Origin: Rhodospirillaceae bacterium
GTDB taxonomy: Bacteria > Pseudomonadota > Alphaproteobacteria > Thalassobaculales > Thalassobaculaceae
Assembly: GCA_018401495.1 (NCBI GenBank)
Contig: JAGYJX010000006.1
Coordinates: 372,001 to 436,000, forward strand
Direction: 5' to 3'
Length of the DNA: 64,000 nucleotides
Below are positions 1 to 9,228 of this stretch, piece by piece. Positions within the stretch are counted from its first letter, which is position 1. Each line of letters begins with the position of its first letter. The translations under genes were made by a program, and so were the position numbers. The notes under the pieces are model-generated. The model ran no database searches. It was not told where the DNA came from and saw only the letters and a list, made by a program, of their open reading frames with translations.

Positions 1-846
1 GACGTCGAGGTGGTGTTCGCGACCTGGGGAATGATCCGGTTCGAGGAGCGCCATTTCCGGGCGATGCCGCGGTTGCAGGCGGTGTTCTACGCGGCCGGGA
101 ACGTGAAGGCGTTCGCGGAGCCGCTGGTCGAGCGCGGCGTAACCTTGGTCAGCGCCTGGGAAACCAACGCCATCCCGGTGGCCGAGATGTGCCTGTCGCA
201 GATCCTGCTGTCGCTGCGCGGCTACTTCCGCGCGGTGCGCCGGTACCGCGAGTTGCGAACCCACGAGGCCAAGGTGTTCCCGCGTTCCGGCGTCAACGGC
301 GAGACGGTGGGGATGCTCGGCATGGGCAAGATCGGAACGCGGCTGCGTCACCTGCTGCGGGACTACCCGCTCACCGTGATCGCGCACGACCCGTTCCTGA
401 CGGCCGAGCGTGCTGCCGCCCTGGACGTCGAACCGGTCTCGCTCGAGGAGGTGTTCCGGCGCTCGGCGGTGGTCTGCAACCACATCCCCGACCTGCCGTC
501 GACCAGGGGCGCGCTGCACGCCGGGCATTTCCGGGCGATGCGCGACGGCGCCACCTTCGTCAACACCGGCCGGGGCGCCCAGGTGGTCGAGGCGGACCTG
601 ATTGCGGTGCTGCGCGAGCGGCCCGACCTCACGGCGCTGGTGGACGTGACATGGCCGGAGCCGCCGGCGGCGGAATCGCCGCTCTGGCACCTGCCGAACC
701 TGGTGATCAGCCCGCACATCGGCGGCACCATCGGCGACGAGGTCGTACGCCTCGCCGATGCCGCGATCGCCGAGTTCGAGGCCTGGGCGGCCGGAAGCCC
801 GCTGACCCGCCAGGTGACCGCCGAGGTGCTGGCGACCATGGGTTAG
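1..846 (+). CDS. D-2-hydroxyacid dehydrogenase (NAD-dependent), 5' end outside window
   Basis: The frame is open from the first base, so the N-terminus lies outside the window and the GTG at 10 is not the true start. The visible 281 residues hold the Rossmann domain of the phosphoglycerate/glyoxylate reductase family: the dinucleotide-binding loop GMLGMGKIG, the region around the catalytic arginine NTGRGAQVVEADL, the acidic WPEPP segment and the catalytic histidine in SPHIGG. Family members reduce 2-oxoacids or oxidise D-2-hydroxyacids with NAD(P)H in the cytoplasm. The substrate cannot be read from the sequence. The gene converges on the M20 peptidase with a short gap. Confidence 0.85.
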   Translation, partial: DVEVVFATWGMIRFEERHFRAMPRLQAVFYAAGNVKAFAEPLVERGVTLVSAWETNAIPVAEMCLSQILLSLRGYFRAVRRYRELRTHEAKVFPRSGVNGETVGMLGMGKIGTRLRHLLRDYPLTVIAHDPFLTAERAAALDVEPVSLEEVFRRSAVVCNHIPDLPSTRGALHAGHFRAMRDGATFVNTGRGAQVVEADLIAVLRERPDLTALVDVTWPEPPAAESPLWHLPNLVISPHIGGTIGDEVVRLADAAIAEFEAWAAGSPLTRQVTAEVLATMG

Positions 847-880
847 CCCCGGCCGCTAGCAGCTTCCGCCGGCGCGATCC

Positions 881-2289
881 TCAGCGGCCCGGGAACCCGT
901 CGCCCAGGTCCCAGAACAGCCCGGTCATCATGCGCAGCCCGTCGCGCATCAGCGGCGCCAGCACATGCTCGTCCGGGGCGTGCTGCGAGCAGCCGGCGTA
1001 GCTGTGCGGGACCCACAGCGTCGGCATGCCGAGCATGTCGAGGAAGATGTCGTTGGGCAGCGAGCCGCCGGAGTTCGGGATGACGCCCGGCTTCACCCCG
1101 AGGGTCCTCTCGATCGATCGCGACGCCCAGCCGACCGCCGGATGATCGGGGTCGAGCCGGGAGGCGCGCATGATCTCCTGGCGCATGCTGTCGACCTCGA
1201 TGCCCTCGTAGCCGTTGGCGGCGAAGTGGTCGCGGATCGCCGGCAGGAAGGTGTCCGGGTCGGTGTCGACGACGAACCGGATCTGGCAGACCGCCTCGGC
1301 GAACGGCGGCACGGCGTTCTGCGGCTTCTCGGGATTGCCGGTGATGAAGGACAGCACCTCGAAGGTGTTCCAGCCGAACACCTTCTCGGCGGCGGTGAAG
1401 CCGGGCTCGCCCCACCAGGGGTCGATCGACGGGTCGTCGGGCCCCGGCACCACCTCGATGCCGCCGAGCGCCGCGCGCACCGAGTTCGGCATGCGGTCCG
1501 GCTTCAGCGCCGGCAGCTTGACCTGACCCTTCGCGGCCGATGATCGAGGTGATGGCGTGCATCAGCACCACGGCCGGGTTGGCCAGCAGGCCGCCCCAGT
1601 TGCCGGAATGATGGCCGCCTTCGCGGTACTCGAGCCGCAGGCGGAAGTTCATCACCCCGCGCGTTCCGAGCTTCATGTCCGGCTTGTCGGCGACCAGCCG
1701 CGGGCCGTCCGACGCGATCAGGAGGTCGGCCTTCAGCAGGTCCTTCTGCGAGAAGCAGAACTCGCGCAGGCCGGGCGAGCCCATCTCCTCGGCCATCTCG
1801 ATCAGGAAGGTGACGTTGTAGCCGAGGCTGGCCGCGGGCCTCGATGATGTGCCGCATGGCCTCCATGTTGATGGCGTGCTGGCCCTTGTTGTCGGCGGTG
1901 CCGCGGCCGTACCAGCGCTCGCCCCAGCGCTCGTCGGCGGCGACATCCAGGGTCCACGGGTCGCGCCCGTCCTTCCACCGGCCTTCCTCGCCGGGAACGG
2001 TGTCGCCGTGGCCGTAGCAGAACAGCGTCGGCAGGTGCGGGTCCTCGATCCGGTGCGCCACCAGGAACGGCGCGCGCGGCAGGACCGGGTTGGCGTGGAT
2101 CTCGACCGAGAAGCCCATGGCCTCGAAGCGCGGCCGCATCAGGCGCTCCTGGTAGGCCAGCAGGTCGGGCCCGTGCTCGTCCTCGCGCGACGAACTCTGC
2201 ACCGCCACGCGGGCGGCCAGCTCCTCGCGGAACGCGCCGGTGTCGAAGTACCGCTCCACCGCCTCGATCGCCGCCTCGCGGGTGCTCAT
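881..2289 (-). CDS. M20 family metallopeptidase (two apparent frameshifts)
   Basis: Three overlapping minus-strand frames join into one M20 dipeptidase/deacylase. The N-terminal part runs from ATG 2289 and includes the first metal motif YGHGDTVPGEEGRW and the bridging-Asp region GTADNKGQH. The middle frame carries the catalytic/metal glutamates in AEEMGSPG and the HHSGNWGG dimerisation segment. The C-terminal frame runs from about 1520 to the stop at 881 and includes PNSGGSLPND and a metal histidine region near the end. Frame changes fall near 1835 and 1530. All family motifs survive on both sides, which argues for assembly indels. Joined length is about 470 residues, typical for the family. 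Substrate is unknown; hydrolysis of a peptide or amide bond in the cytoplasm is inferred. Confidence 0.85.
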
Positions 2290-2436
2290 CGTCCTCTCCT
2301 CGTTGACTCAAGGACGGGAGCGACGGACCGCCGGGCGGTCGCCGCTCCCGTCCGGAACGCCGAGCCGGACAGTGCCGAAAACCGCCGTGCGAGGAAAGCC
2401 CCTCGCGCCGGCCGGTTCCGGGCGAGGCGAAGCCGG

Positions 2437-3276
2437 TCAGTGGGCCATGAACAACGGCACCGTCATGGTGCGCAGGAGGTCGCGGGTGACACCGCCCAGC
2501 ACCATCTCGCGAAGGCGAGCGTGGCCGTAGGCGCCGAGCACCAGCAGGTCGATGCCCTCGTCGGCGATCCGGGCGAGGATGACGTCGCTGACCGACAGGT
2601 CGCGCTGGTCGAACACCTTGACCTCGACCTTCACCCCGTGGCGGGCCAGATGCGTGGCGATGTCGGCACCCGGCTCCTCGCCGTGGGCGTGCGCGCCGCG
2701 CCGGGGTTGACGATCAGCACCTGGACCAGTTCGGCTGCCTGCAGAACCGGCAGCGCGTCGCTGACCGCCCGTGCGGCCTCCCGGCTGGCGTCCCAGGCGA
2801 CCATGATCCGACGCCCCGGGGTCTGCAGGGCGCCGATGTACGGCACCATCAGGACCGGTCGGCCCGATCCGAGGATGACGTCGCCGGCAAACTCCGGGTC
2901 GCCGGTCTGCGGATCGTTCTCGTCGGCCTGGCCCAGGATCACCAGGTCGGCGTAGCGGGCATGCGCGGGAAACCAGATCGGCCAGCGGCTCGCGGGTGAT
3001 CGCCTGGCGAAACTCGAACCCGATTCCGGCCGCTTTGGCGCGCGCGGCAAAGGCTTCGCCGACCGCCGCCAGTTCCTCCCTGAGGATCGCCTGCGACTGC
3101 TCAAGGACCGAGGCCGGGATTTGTGCCTCGACATAGGATGGCATGGTCGGTACCGGGGCCGCCGCCAACCCGGCCAGATGCGCGCCGTGCCCGACGGCGA
3201 GCGCGATCGCTGCATCGGCGCGCTTCACGGATGCTTTGGAGGGGTCCAGGTGGACCAGCAGGTTCTTGAACGCCAT
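2437..3276 (-). CDS. Universal stress protein, tandem UspA domains (two apparent frameshifts)
   Basis: ATG 3276 follows a good GGGAGAG ribosome site and opens with MAFKNLLVHLDPS, the standard UspA first strand. A second UspA domain starts at about residue 150 (RRIMVAWDASREAARAV) and ends with the nucleotide-loop region VLGAYGHARLREMVLGGVTRDLL. The frame changes near 2970 and again near 2690, and sequence similarity continues across both, so the complete protein is about 280 residues, normal for tandem USPs. These cytoplasmic proteins bind ATP or other nucleotides and rise under stress. The gene appears monocistronic. Confidence 0.85.
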   Translation of the reverse strand: MAFKNLLVHLDPSKASVKRADAAIALAVGHGAHLAGLAAAPVPTMPSYVEAQIPASVLEQSQAILREELAAVGEAFAARAKAAGIGFEFRQAITREPLADLVSRACPLRRPGDPGPGRRERSADRRPGVCRRRHPRIGPTGPDGAVHRRPADPGASDHGRLGRQPGGRTGGQRRAAGSAGSRTGPGADRQPRRGAHAHGEEPGADIATHLARHGVKVEVKVFDQRDLSVSDVILARIADEGIDLLVLGAYGHARLREMVLGGVTRDLLRTMTVPLFMAH

Positions 3277-3437
3277 GGGTCTCTCCCTCGTCACGCGGAA
3301 CGGGCCCGCTAAACGAAGTTGAACACCGCTCCGATACGGCGGCATTGACTTGAATCATGAGGCCGGAGCAGTCAGGGAGATCGGCCGCCGCGATGCTGCG
3401 GCTCCCCTCGTCCTGCCAGGCAAAAAGGCTATCGCCC

Positions 3438-3911
3438 ATGCGACGATGTCCCTGCGGCTCCGGCGCCGGCCTCGACACCTGTTGCGGACCCATCGTCGCC
3501 GGGGCGGCGGCCCGGACTGCGCAAGCGCTGATGCGCTCGCGCTACACCGCCCATGTCATCGGGGATTTCGGGCACCTGGAGCGAACCCACGCGCCAGAAA
3601 CTCGCGGAACCTTCGACCGCACGGCCGCCGCCGGAGCCATCGAGTGGACCGGACTGGAAATCCTGGCCAGCAGCGGCGGTGGCGAGACCGACGACACCGG
3701 CACCGTCGAGTTCGCCGCGCGCTTCGCGCAGGGTGGCCGGGCGCACGTCCTGCACGAACTCTCACGCTTCCGCCGGGAACTGGGACGGTGGGTCTATGTG
3801 GACGGGCTGTCGAACCCCGGCGCAGCTCCACGCGGGAGGGGAAAGGTCGGACGCAACGATCCCTGTCCCTGCGGCTCGGGCAAGAAATACAAGAAGTGCT
3901 GCGCCGCCTGA
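3438..3911 (+). CDS. YchJ-like protein with two SEC-C zinc motifs
   Basis: The protein begins MRRCPCGSG and ends [18 protein letters not shown], so a SEC-C metal-binding motif sits at each end around a central NTF2-like YchJ domain ([18 protein letters not shown], then [20 protein letters not shown]). I chose ATG 3438 over upstream in-frame starts because the SEC-C motif follows it at once and AAAGG lies about 9 bases ahead. Family members are small cytoplasmic zinc proteins of unclear role, and the SEC-C motif elsewhere binds SecB or ribosomes. No neighbour suggests a specific function. Confidence 0.85.
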   Translation: MRRCPCGSGAGLDTCCGPIVAGAAARTAQALMRSRYTAHVIGDFGHLERTHAPETRGTFDRTAAAGAIEWTGLEILASSGGGETDDTGTVEFAARFAQGGRAHVLHELSRFRRELGRWVYVDGLSNPGAAPRGRGKVGRNDPCPCGSGKKYKKCCAA

Positions 3912-4095
3912 TCGCCGGCGCTCAGGCGGCGGCGGTCAGGTCTCCTGGTTCGTCAGCTTCGGCGGCCCGTTCGATCCGGACCACTGGCCGCGCAGCAGCG
4001 TCGACAGGTCCTGCTGCGGCAGCCTTCGTCAAAAACTGTCTCCAACGTCCCCGCGCGGATTGACGAAACTCGTCCGCCAACTGCATTACGCGCCG

Positions 4096-4969
4096 ATGGA
4101 CACCAGCATCGCCACCGCTGCTCGCGCCGTGCTCCTCACGCCTGACGCGCGCGCCAAGGCCGAGACCGGGCGCGCCGCGGCGGCGGATTGGCGCGCCGGG
4201 GAACTCGCAATGCCCGGCCCCGTGGAGCTTCCCGATCGCCCCGCGCGGCCAGCCGAGCCGCCGCTGCTGGCGCCGAGGGCGGTGAAGAAGCGCAAGATCA
4301 CCGAGGCGCCGGCCGGACGGATCGCGCTGCTGCACGCTCTCGCCCACATCGAGCTGAACGCCGTCGACCTCGCCTGGGACGCCGTGGCCCGCTTCCCGGA
4401 CGCCGGGTTTCCGCGCGCCTACGTCGACGATTGGGTGCGGGTGGCCGACGAGGAGTCCAAGCACTTCCTGCTGCTGGCCGACCGGCTGGAGGCGCTCGGC
4501 TCGCGCTACGGCGCGCTGCCGGCCCATGACGGGCTGTGGCAGGCGGCGGCCGAGACGATGGATGATCCGCTGGCCCGCCACGCCGTGGTCCCGCTGGTGC
4601 TGGAAGCGCGCGGCCTCGACGTGACGCCGGCGATGGTCGCGAAGCTGCGCGCCGTCGGTGACGACGCGTCCGCCGACATCCTGCAGGTCGTGTTCGAGGA
4701 CGAGATCGGCCACGTCGCGGTCGGCAAGCGCTGGTTCGACCACTTGTGCATCCAACGCCGGCTCGATCCCGTATCAACATGGCAGGCGATCGTTCGCGCC
4801 CGGTTCCGAGGCGGGGTCAAGCCGCCCGTTCAACATCCCGGCCCGCGAGGCGGCGGGCTTTTCGGCGGCCTTCTATGGACCGCTGGGCGAGGAATACGAG
4901 GCGGCGCGCCGTCGCGCCGACCGGTTGACCGGCCGCGCTGCCGGCGCGGAGCGCAGGAGGAGATCACGC
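4096..4969 (+). CDS. DUF455 family ferritin-like protein (one apparent frameshift)
   Basis: From ATG 4096 the protein shows the DUF455 pattern: GRIALLHALAHIELNAVDLAWD, then DDWVRVADEESKHF, and VFEDEIGHVAVGKRWF, whose Glu/His residues match a ferritin-like di-iron four-helix bundle related to the tRNA hydroxylase MiaE. Near 4820 the frame changes, and the family C-terminus (PPFNIPAREAAGFS, then FYGPL) continues in the next frame. In that second frame no stop occurs before the cyclase start at 4970, so the exact end is uncertain. A ribosome site AGGAGG sits just before 4970, so I end the gene there. Function in the cell is not established for the family. Confidence 0.75.
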
Positions 4970-6784
4970 ATGCCAGCCCACGTGGTCGAGTGGGAGTTCG
5001 AGCATTCGCCGGCCGAGGTCTGGCCGCTGCTGGCGGATACCGCGCGGTTCAACGAGGCGGCCGGGTTGCCGAAGCACCCGGTGCGTCGCGAGCCCCAGCC
5101 GGACGGTTCGGTCCGTTACTTTGCCGCCGCCCGTATGGGGCCTTTCGAGCTGGAGTGGGAAGAGGTTCCGGTCGAGTGGGTGGGCGATCGCTGGTTCCGG
5201 CATGAGCGGCGGTTCTCGCGCGGCCCGCTGGCCAGGCTGACCGCCACCGCGGAACTGCGCCCGACCGCCCGGGGGTCGATCTGCCGTTATACCCTGGAGG
5301 CGGAGGCGGCCGGTCTGGTCGGGCGACTGATCCTGGCCGCCGGATTCCTGGCCTCGGCGCAGAAAGGGTTCGTGAGGCTGGTCGACGGGATCCGTGGCCA
5401 TCTTGCCGGTCAACGTCCGAGGGCTTTCGACGTGCGCCGCCCGCCGCTGGATGCCGGGCGGCGGCTGCGCCTCGAGCGCATCGTCGCGATGATCGAGGCG
5501 AGCGGCAGCGGCCACGGGCTGGCGGAGCGGCTGGCAGAACTGGTGGCGTCTGCCCAGGAGGTCGATGTCGAGCGGATCCGGCCGCGCGCCCTGGCGCGCC
5601 GCTGGGGGGTGCCGGAGCGATCCGCCATCGAGGTCTGCCTGCAGGCCGTCCGCGACGGGATGCTGGAATCGCGCTGGGACATCCTGTGCCCGCGCTGCCG
5701 GGGTGCGCAACTGGCGGCGACGTCGCTCGACCGCGTCCCGACAAACGTCCACTGCGACAGCTGCAACATCAGCTACGACCGCGACTTCACCGAGAACGTC
5801 GAGCTCAGCTTTCATCCGGCCCCAAGCCTCCGTCCGCTCGCGGGTGGTGAGTTCTGCCTGTTCGGACCGATGTCGACGCCGCATGTCGCGGTGCAACTCC
5901 GGCTCGCTCCCGGCGAGCGCCGCACCGTGCCGGCCGATCTGGCGCGCGGCGCCTGGCGGTACCGCACGCTGGAGCCCGGTGGACAGGCCGACATCACGAT
6001 CGACGCCGCCGGCATGCCGTCCGTGCTGGTGACCGCCGACGGCGTCTCTGCCGGTGCGCCGACCCCTGGCGGTGTGCTGTCGCTCGAGAATCGCGACTCG
6101 CGGCCGCGCCACGTGGTGATCGAGTCGCGCCGGTGGGTCGAGGACGCGCTGACCGCCCAGCGCGTGACCACCCTGCAGACCTTCCGCGACCTGTTCGCCG
6201 GCGAGGTGCTGCGGCCGGGCGACGAGGTGGCGATCGCCCAGATCGCCCTGCTGTTCACGGACCTGTCCGGTTCGACGGCGCTGTACGAGCGTATTGGCGA
6301 CGCCGCCGCCTACCGTCTTGTGCGCGAGCACTTCGCCCTGCTCGCCGGGACCATCCGGGCCCATGACGGGGCGATCGTGAAGACGATCGGCGACGCGGTG
6401 ATGGCGGCGTTCGCCGACCCGGCCGACGGGGTTCGGGCGGCGATCGCGGTGCAGGCCTCGGTCGGCGACTTCAACCGTCGCCATGGCAAGGAGGGCATCG
6501 CCATCAAGATGGGGGTGCACGCTGGCCACTGCATCGCCGTCACCCTGAACGACCGTCTCGACTACTTTGGCACCATGGTCAATCTGGCCGCCCGCCTGCA
6601 GGGCCTGGCTCGGGCCGGCGAGGTGCTGCTGTCGGCATCGCTGGCCGACGATCCCAAGGTCCGCGAGGTGCTGGAGACCACGACGCCCGGCGTCCGGGAA
6701 TCGGCGCGGGTCCGGGGGGTGGAGCGGCCGGTCGAGGTGCTCCGACTGGCCGGGCCGTTCACCGTGCCCGGAGCCGCCACGTGA
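4970..6784 (+). CDS. Class III adenylate/guanylate cyclase with SRPBCC and DUF5939-type sensor region
   Basis: ATG 4970 has an AGGAGGAG ribosome site 7 bases upstream. The 604-residue product has an SRPBCC (START-like) fold at about 1-150 (VVEWEFEHSPAEVWPLLADTARF) and a middle region like DUF5939 with a zinc ribbon CPRC..CDSC at about 243-266. The C-terminal class III cyclase domain starts at about 420. Both metal aspartates are present (LLFTDLSGST and VKTIGDAVMAAF), as are the transition-state residues in YFGTMVNLAARLQ. It should therefore be active, making cAMP or cGMP in the cytoplasm in response to a hydrophobic ligand or protein cue that I cannot identify. There are no membrane segments. 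Confidence 0.9.
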   Translation: MPAHVVEWEFEHSPAEVWPLLADTARFNEAAGLPKHPVRREPQPDGSVRYFAAARMGPFELEWEEVPVEWVGDRWFRHERRFSRGPLARLTATAELRPTARGSICRYTLEAEAAGLVGRLILAAGFLASAQKGFVRLVDGIRGHLAGQRPRAFDVRRPPLDAGRRLRLERIVAMIEASGSGHGLAERLAELVASAQEVDVERIRPRALARRWGVPERSAIEVCLQAVRDGMLESRWDILCPRCRGAQLAATSLDRVPTNVHCDSCNISYDRDFTENVELSFHPAPSLRPLAGGEFCLFGPMSTPHVAVQLRLAPGERRTVPADLARGAWRYRTLEPGGQADITIDAAGMPSVLVTADGVSAGAPTPGGVLSLENRDSRPRHVVIESRRWVEDALTAQRVTTLQTFRDLFAGEVLRPGDEVAIAQIALLFTDLSGSTALYERIGDAAAYRLVREHFALLAGTIRAHDGAIVKTIGDAVMAAFADPADGVRAAIAVQASVGDFNRRHGKEGIAIKMGVHAGHCIAVTLNDRLDYFGTMVNLAARLQGLARAGEVLLSASLADDPKVREVLETTTPGVRESARVRGVERPVEVLRLAGPFTVPGAAT

Positions 6785-6937
6785 TCGGAAAGCCGCTCTC
6801 CCGGTCGCAAGCGGGGCCGCCGCTGGCAGCTCACCCGTTCTGGAGCCGCCCCGGCATCAACGCCGCGACGGCCGGACCGAGCCGAGGTCGCTGACGGTCT
6901 CCGGTGTCCGGGTGGCCGCCCACCGCCGGGGCAGAAC

Positions 6938-7294
6938 TCAGCGCGGCCCGCCGAGACGACAATCCGGTTGGTCGCGTTCCAGACATTGTATGAAGGCATC
7001 GGCCGCCTCGATCCGCCGGTCGGCCTCGGCGACCGAGCCTTTCAGGCAGCCGTGGAAAGCCTGCAGCTTCTCGCGGTACCGCGCCGCGTCCTCCACGCAG
7101 CGCGTCCGCGCGACACCCTCTTCGGTGGCGGCGGACGGGCCCGTCGCCGGGATCGTCGTTGCGCAGATCGGCTCCACGGGCTCGCTGCAGAGGGTCTGCG
7201 CCTGGACCGGCGTGGCCGTCGACGCCGCCAGGGCCAGTGCGATCGCGGCGGAAAGCCGCCGGGCACCGTGTCGACGCTCGATCCACTGGGTCAT
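6938..7294 (-). CDS. Small secreted cysteine-containing protein, unknown function
   Basis: The 118-residue frame from ATG 7294 begins with a clear Sec signal peptide (basic MTQWIERRHGARR, hydrophobic SAAIALALAAS, predicted cleavage after VQA). The mature part has six cysteines (LCSEPVEPIC, TRCVED, HGCLKG, IQCLERDQPDC), which suggests disulfide bonding in the periplasm, and an amphipathic helix region rich in Asp/Glu/Arg. I recognise no family. It diverges from the DUF4168 gene at 7553, also an exported protein. Confidence 0.65.
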   Translation of the reverse strand: MTQWIERRHGARRLSAAIALALAASTATPVQAQTLCSEPVEPICATTIPATGPSAATEEGVARTRCVEDAARYREKLQAFHGCLKGSVAEADRRIEAADAFIQCLERDQPDCRLGGPR

Positions 7295-7552
7295 CGCCAA
7301 GCCTCGCGTTGTGACGGAGACGCCGTCCGGTCCCCATGGCCCAACAACCGCGTTCCGGCAGGAGGGTTTCACCACGGCCGGCGGGAGCGGATTGCCGTTC
7401 CACCGTGTTGCGATCGCAGGTGGCCCTCGGGGAATGGACAGGGTCAACGAAGCGTCAAGGAATCGGGCCGCGCTCCGGATTCGGGGCGTGACCCTGGTGG
7501 GACGCGCCCCGCGTCTGCCATGCCCTGCCTTCAACCCCGAAGGGGGACGGTG

Positions 7553-7984
7553 ATGCCCACGACATTCCGCCCGACGGCCCTGCTGGCCGGCGTGACCACG
7601 ATGATCTCCTCGTTTTGCGCGGCGGCGGATGCGCCCTGGCGTCCCGAGCCGCTCTGGCGTCCCGCCGTGCCCACCGTGTCGGCGCCGCGCACGCCGACCA
7701 CCCCGCCGGCCGTGATCACCGAATTCGCCGACGAGGAATTGAGGTCGTATGCCGACGCGTCGCTGCGCCTGGACGTCATTGGCGACCGCTGGGAAGCGCG
7801 CATCGCCCACGCCTTGAATCCGGCCGACGAGAAGCGGTTGCGCCGCCTGGCGGTGTCGGAGATGGCGGCGGCGGTGCAGCGTGCCGGCCTGACGGTCGAC
7901 CGTTTCAACCGCATCGCGCTGGCCGTCCAGTCGCATCCCGATCTTGCCCGAACCGTCCACACGTACCGGACCGCGCGACGCTAG
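7553..7984 (+). CDS. DUF4168 domain protein, probably exported
   Basis: ATG 7553 is preceded by GGGGGACGG. The 143-residue product starts with a hydrophobic segment ending in CAAADA, which fits a signal peptide. After a Pro-rich linker comes a DUF4168-like domain: ITEFADEELRSYADASLRLD and the terminal GLTVDRFNRIALAVQSHPDL. DUF4168 proteins are short periplasmic or surface helical proteins with no known activity. No operon partner is obvious. Confidence 0.75.
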   Translation: MPTTFRPTALLAGVTTMISSFCAAADAPWRPEPLWRPAVPTVSAPRTPTTPPAVITEFADEELRSYADASLRLDVIGDRWEARIAHALNPADEKRLRRLAVSEMAAAVQRAGLTVDRFNRIALAVQSHPDLARTVHTYRTARR

Positions 7985-8213
7985 GATCCGCTGAGTGCAG
8001 CCATGACCGTCGCCCCCGGGTTCACGGTCGCCTGTCCCGAGGGGCGGTTGCCCGTCGCCGCGATGTCGGTTTCCATTGGCGAGGAATTCCCGCACCATGG
8101 TTTGGGGTGAGGGACGAGACGGGTAGTGGACCCGACGCGGGGGCGGACGGTCGGCACCAGGAGGCGGCGGCTGGCCGTGCGCGACCAACTCGCGAACCCC
8201 GGAGCCGGCGTCG

Positions 8214-8942
8214 ATGGTGGCGCCGCCTGGCTGGGGGGCCGCGATGCCGGAGATCTTCAACTGCTTTCCGTTGACCGTGTTCAAGGATGCCCTCGGGCTG
8301 CCGGAGGTCTATCGTCGGCGCCTCGGCGACCGGGTGATGGCGGCGTGGCAGGGCGGGTCGAAGGCCGGCCAGGATCAGCGGAACTCCTGGACCGGTGACC
8401 GCAACGGTGCCGAAAGGCTGCACCACGACCCTGAATTCGCGGCGCTGTTCAAGACGCTCGGCACACGCTTGCGGCGTTACCTGGAGACACTTTCGGTCGA
8501 CCCGGGCCGCATCGACCTCTTCTACACCCGCGCCTGGGGGACGGTGAGCGCCCGTGGCCAGAGCATCCGCCGGCACCGACACAACCAGTCGCACCTTTCG
8601 CTGGTGTACTACCCGTCCAAGGCTCCCGGGTCCGGCAACCTGATCTTTCACGATGCCGAGCCGGCCAACGAGTTCACGCCCGGGCTGTTCGAGCCGCACG
8701 CCCGCGCCCAGGGGCTGCTGCTCGCGGGCAATCTCCTGAACAGCGAGATCGTGAACCTGCCGGTGGTGGAGGACGACGTGGTGATCTTCCCATCGAAGAC
8801 CTACCACGCCACCGAGCCGAACGAGACCGATGGCCCCCGTGTGTCGATCTCCGTCGACGTGGTGGTGGCGCTGAAGGATTCGGCGGGCGTCGAGTTCGTG
8901 ATGCCACCGGTCCGTCATTGGCGGTCGTCCGGCGACTTCTGA
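8214..8942 (+). CDS. Putative 2OG-Fe(II) oxygenase-like protein (TIGR02466-type)
   Basis: The 242-residue protein resembles the TIGR02466 group of double-stranded beta-helix oxygenases. RRHRHNQSHLSLVYY supplies the proximal metal histidines. VVIFPSKTYHATEPN with PRVSISVDVVV supplies the distal histidine and the arginine/serine that would hold 2-oxoglutarate. GGAG at 8201 supports ATG 8214; ATG 8244 (MPEIFNCFPLTVF), where family similarity begins, is the alternative. Substrate is unknown; related proteins occur next to peptide or protein modification genes, but nothing here fixes the role. Confidence 0.7.
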   Translation: MVAPPGWGAAMPEIFNCFPLTVFKDALGLPEVYRRRLGDRVMAAWQGGSKAGQDQRNSWTGDRNGAERLHHDPEFAALFKTLGTRLRRYLETLSVDPGRIDLFYTRAWGTVSARGQSIRRHRHNQSHLSLVYYPSKAPGSGNLIFHDAEPANEFTPGLFEPHARAQGLLLAGNLLNSEIVNLPVVEDDVVIFPSKTYHATEPNETDGPRVSISVDVVVALKDSAGVEFVMPPVRHWRSSGDF

Positions 8943-9228
8943 GAGACCCGAGCTGCGGGAACCGGTCCCGTCTGCCGGACGTTGCGTGACGGTGGGCCGT
9001 GGGGCCCGGACGGCGTAGGCCTGCGCCGCCGGCAAGGGCGGCTTGGACGGGGATGACGATGAATCGTGGCAAGCGACACTCCTCGATGACGGGGAGCGGA
9101 CAGCGTGTGATCGCTTCTCTGGCCGACAAGGATGGTTGCGGTCCGCGACAGACGGACGGGACTGCTGGCCCGTCGCCGTCGGATGGCCGGCGGATCGGGA
9201 CGTGACGGCCGACGGTAGCCGCGCTCGA

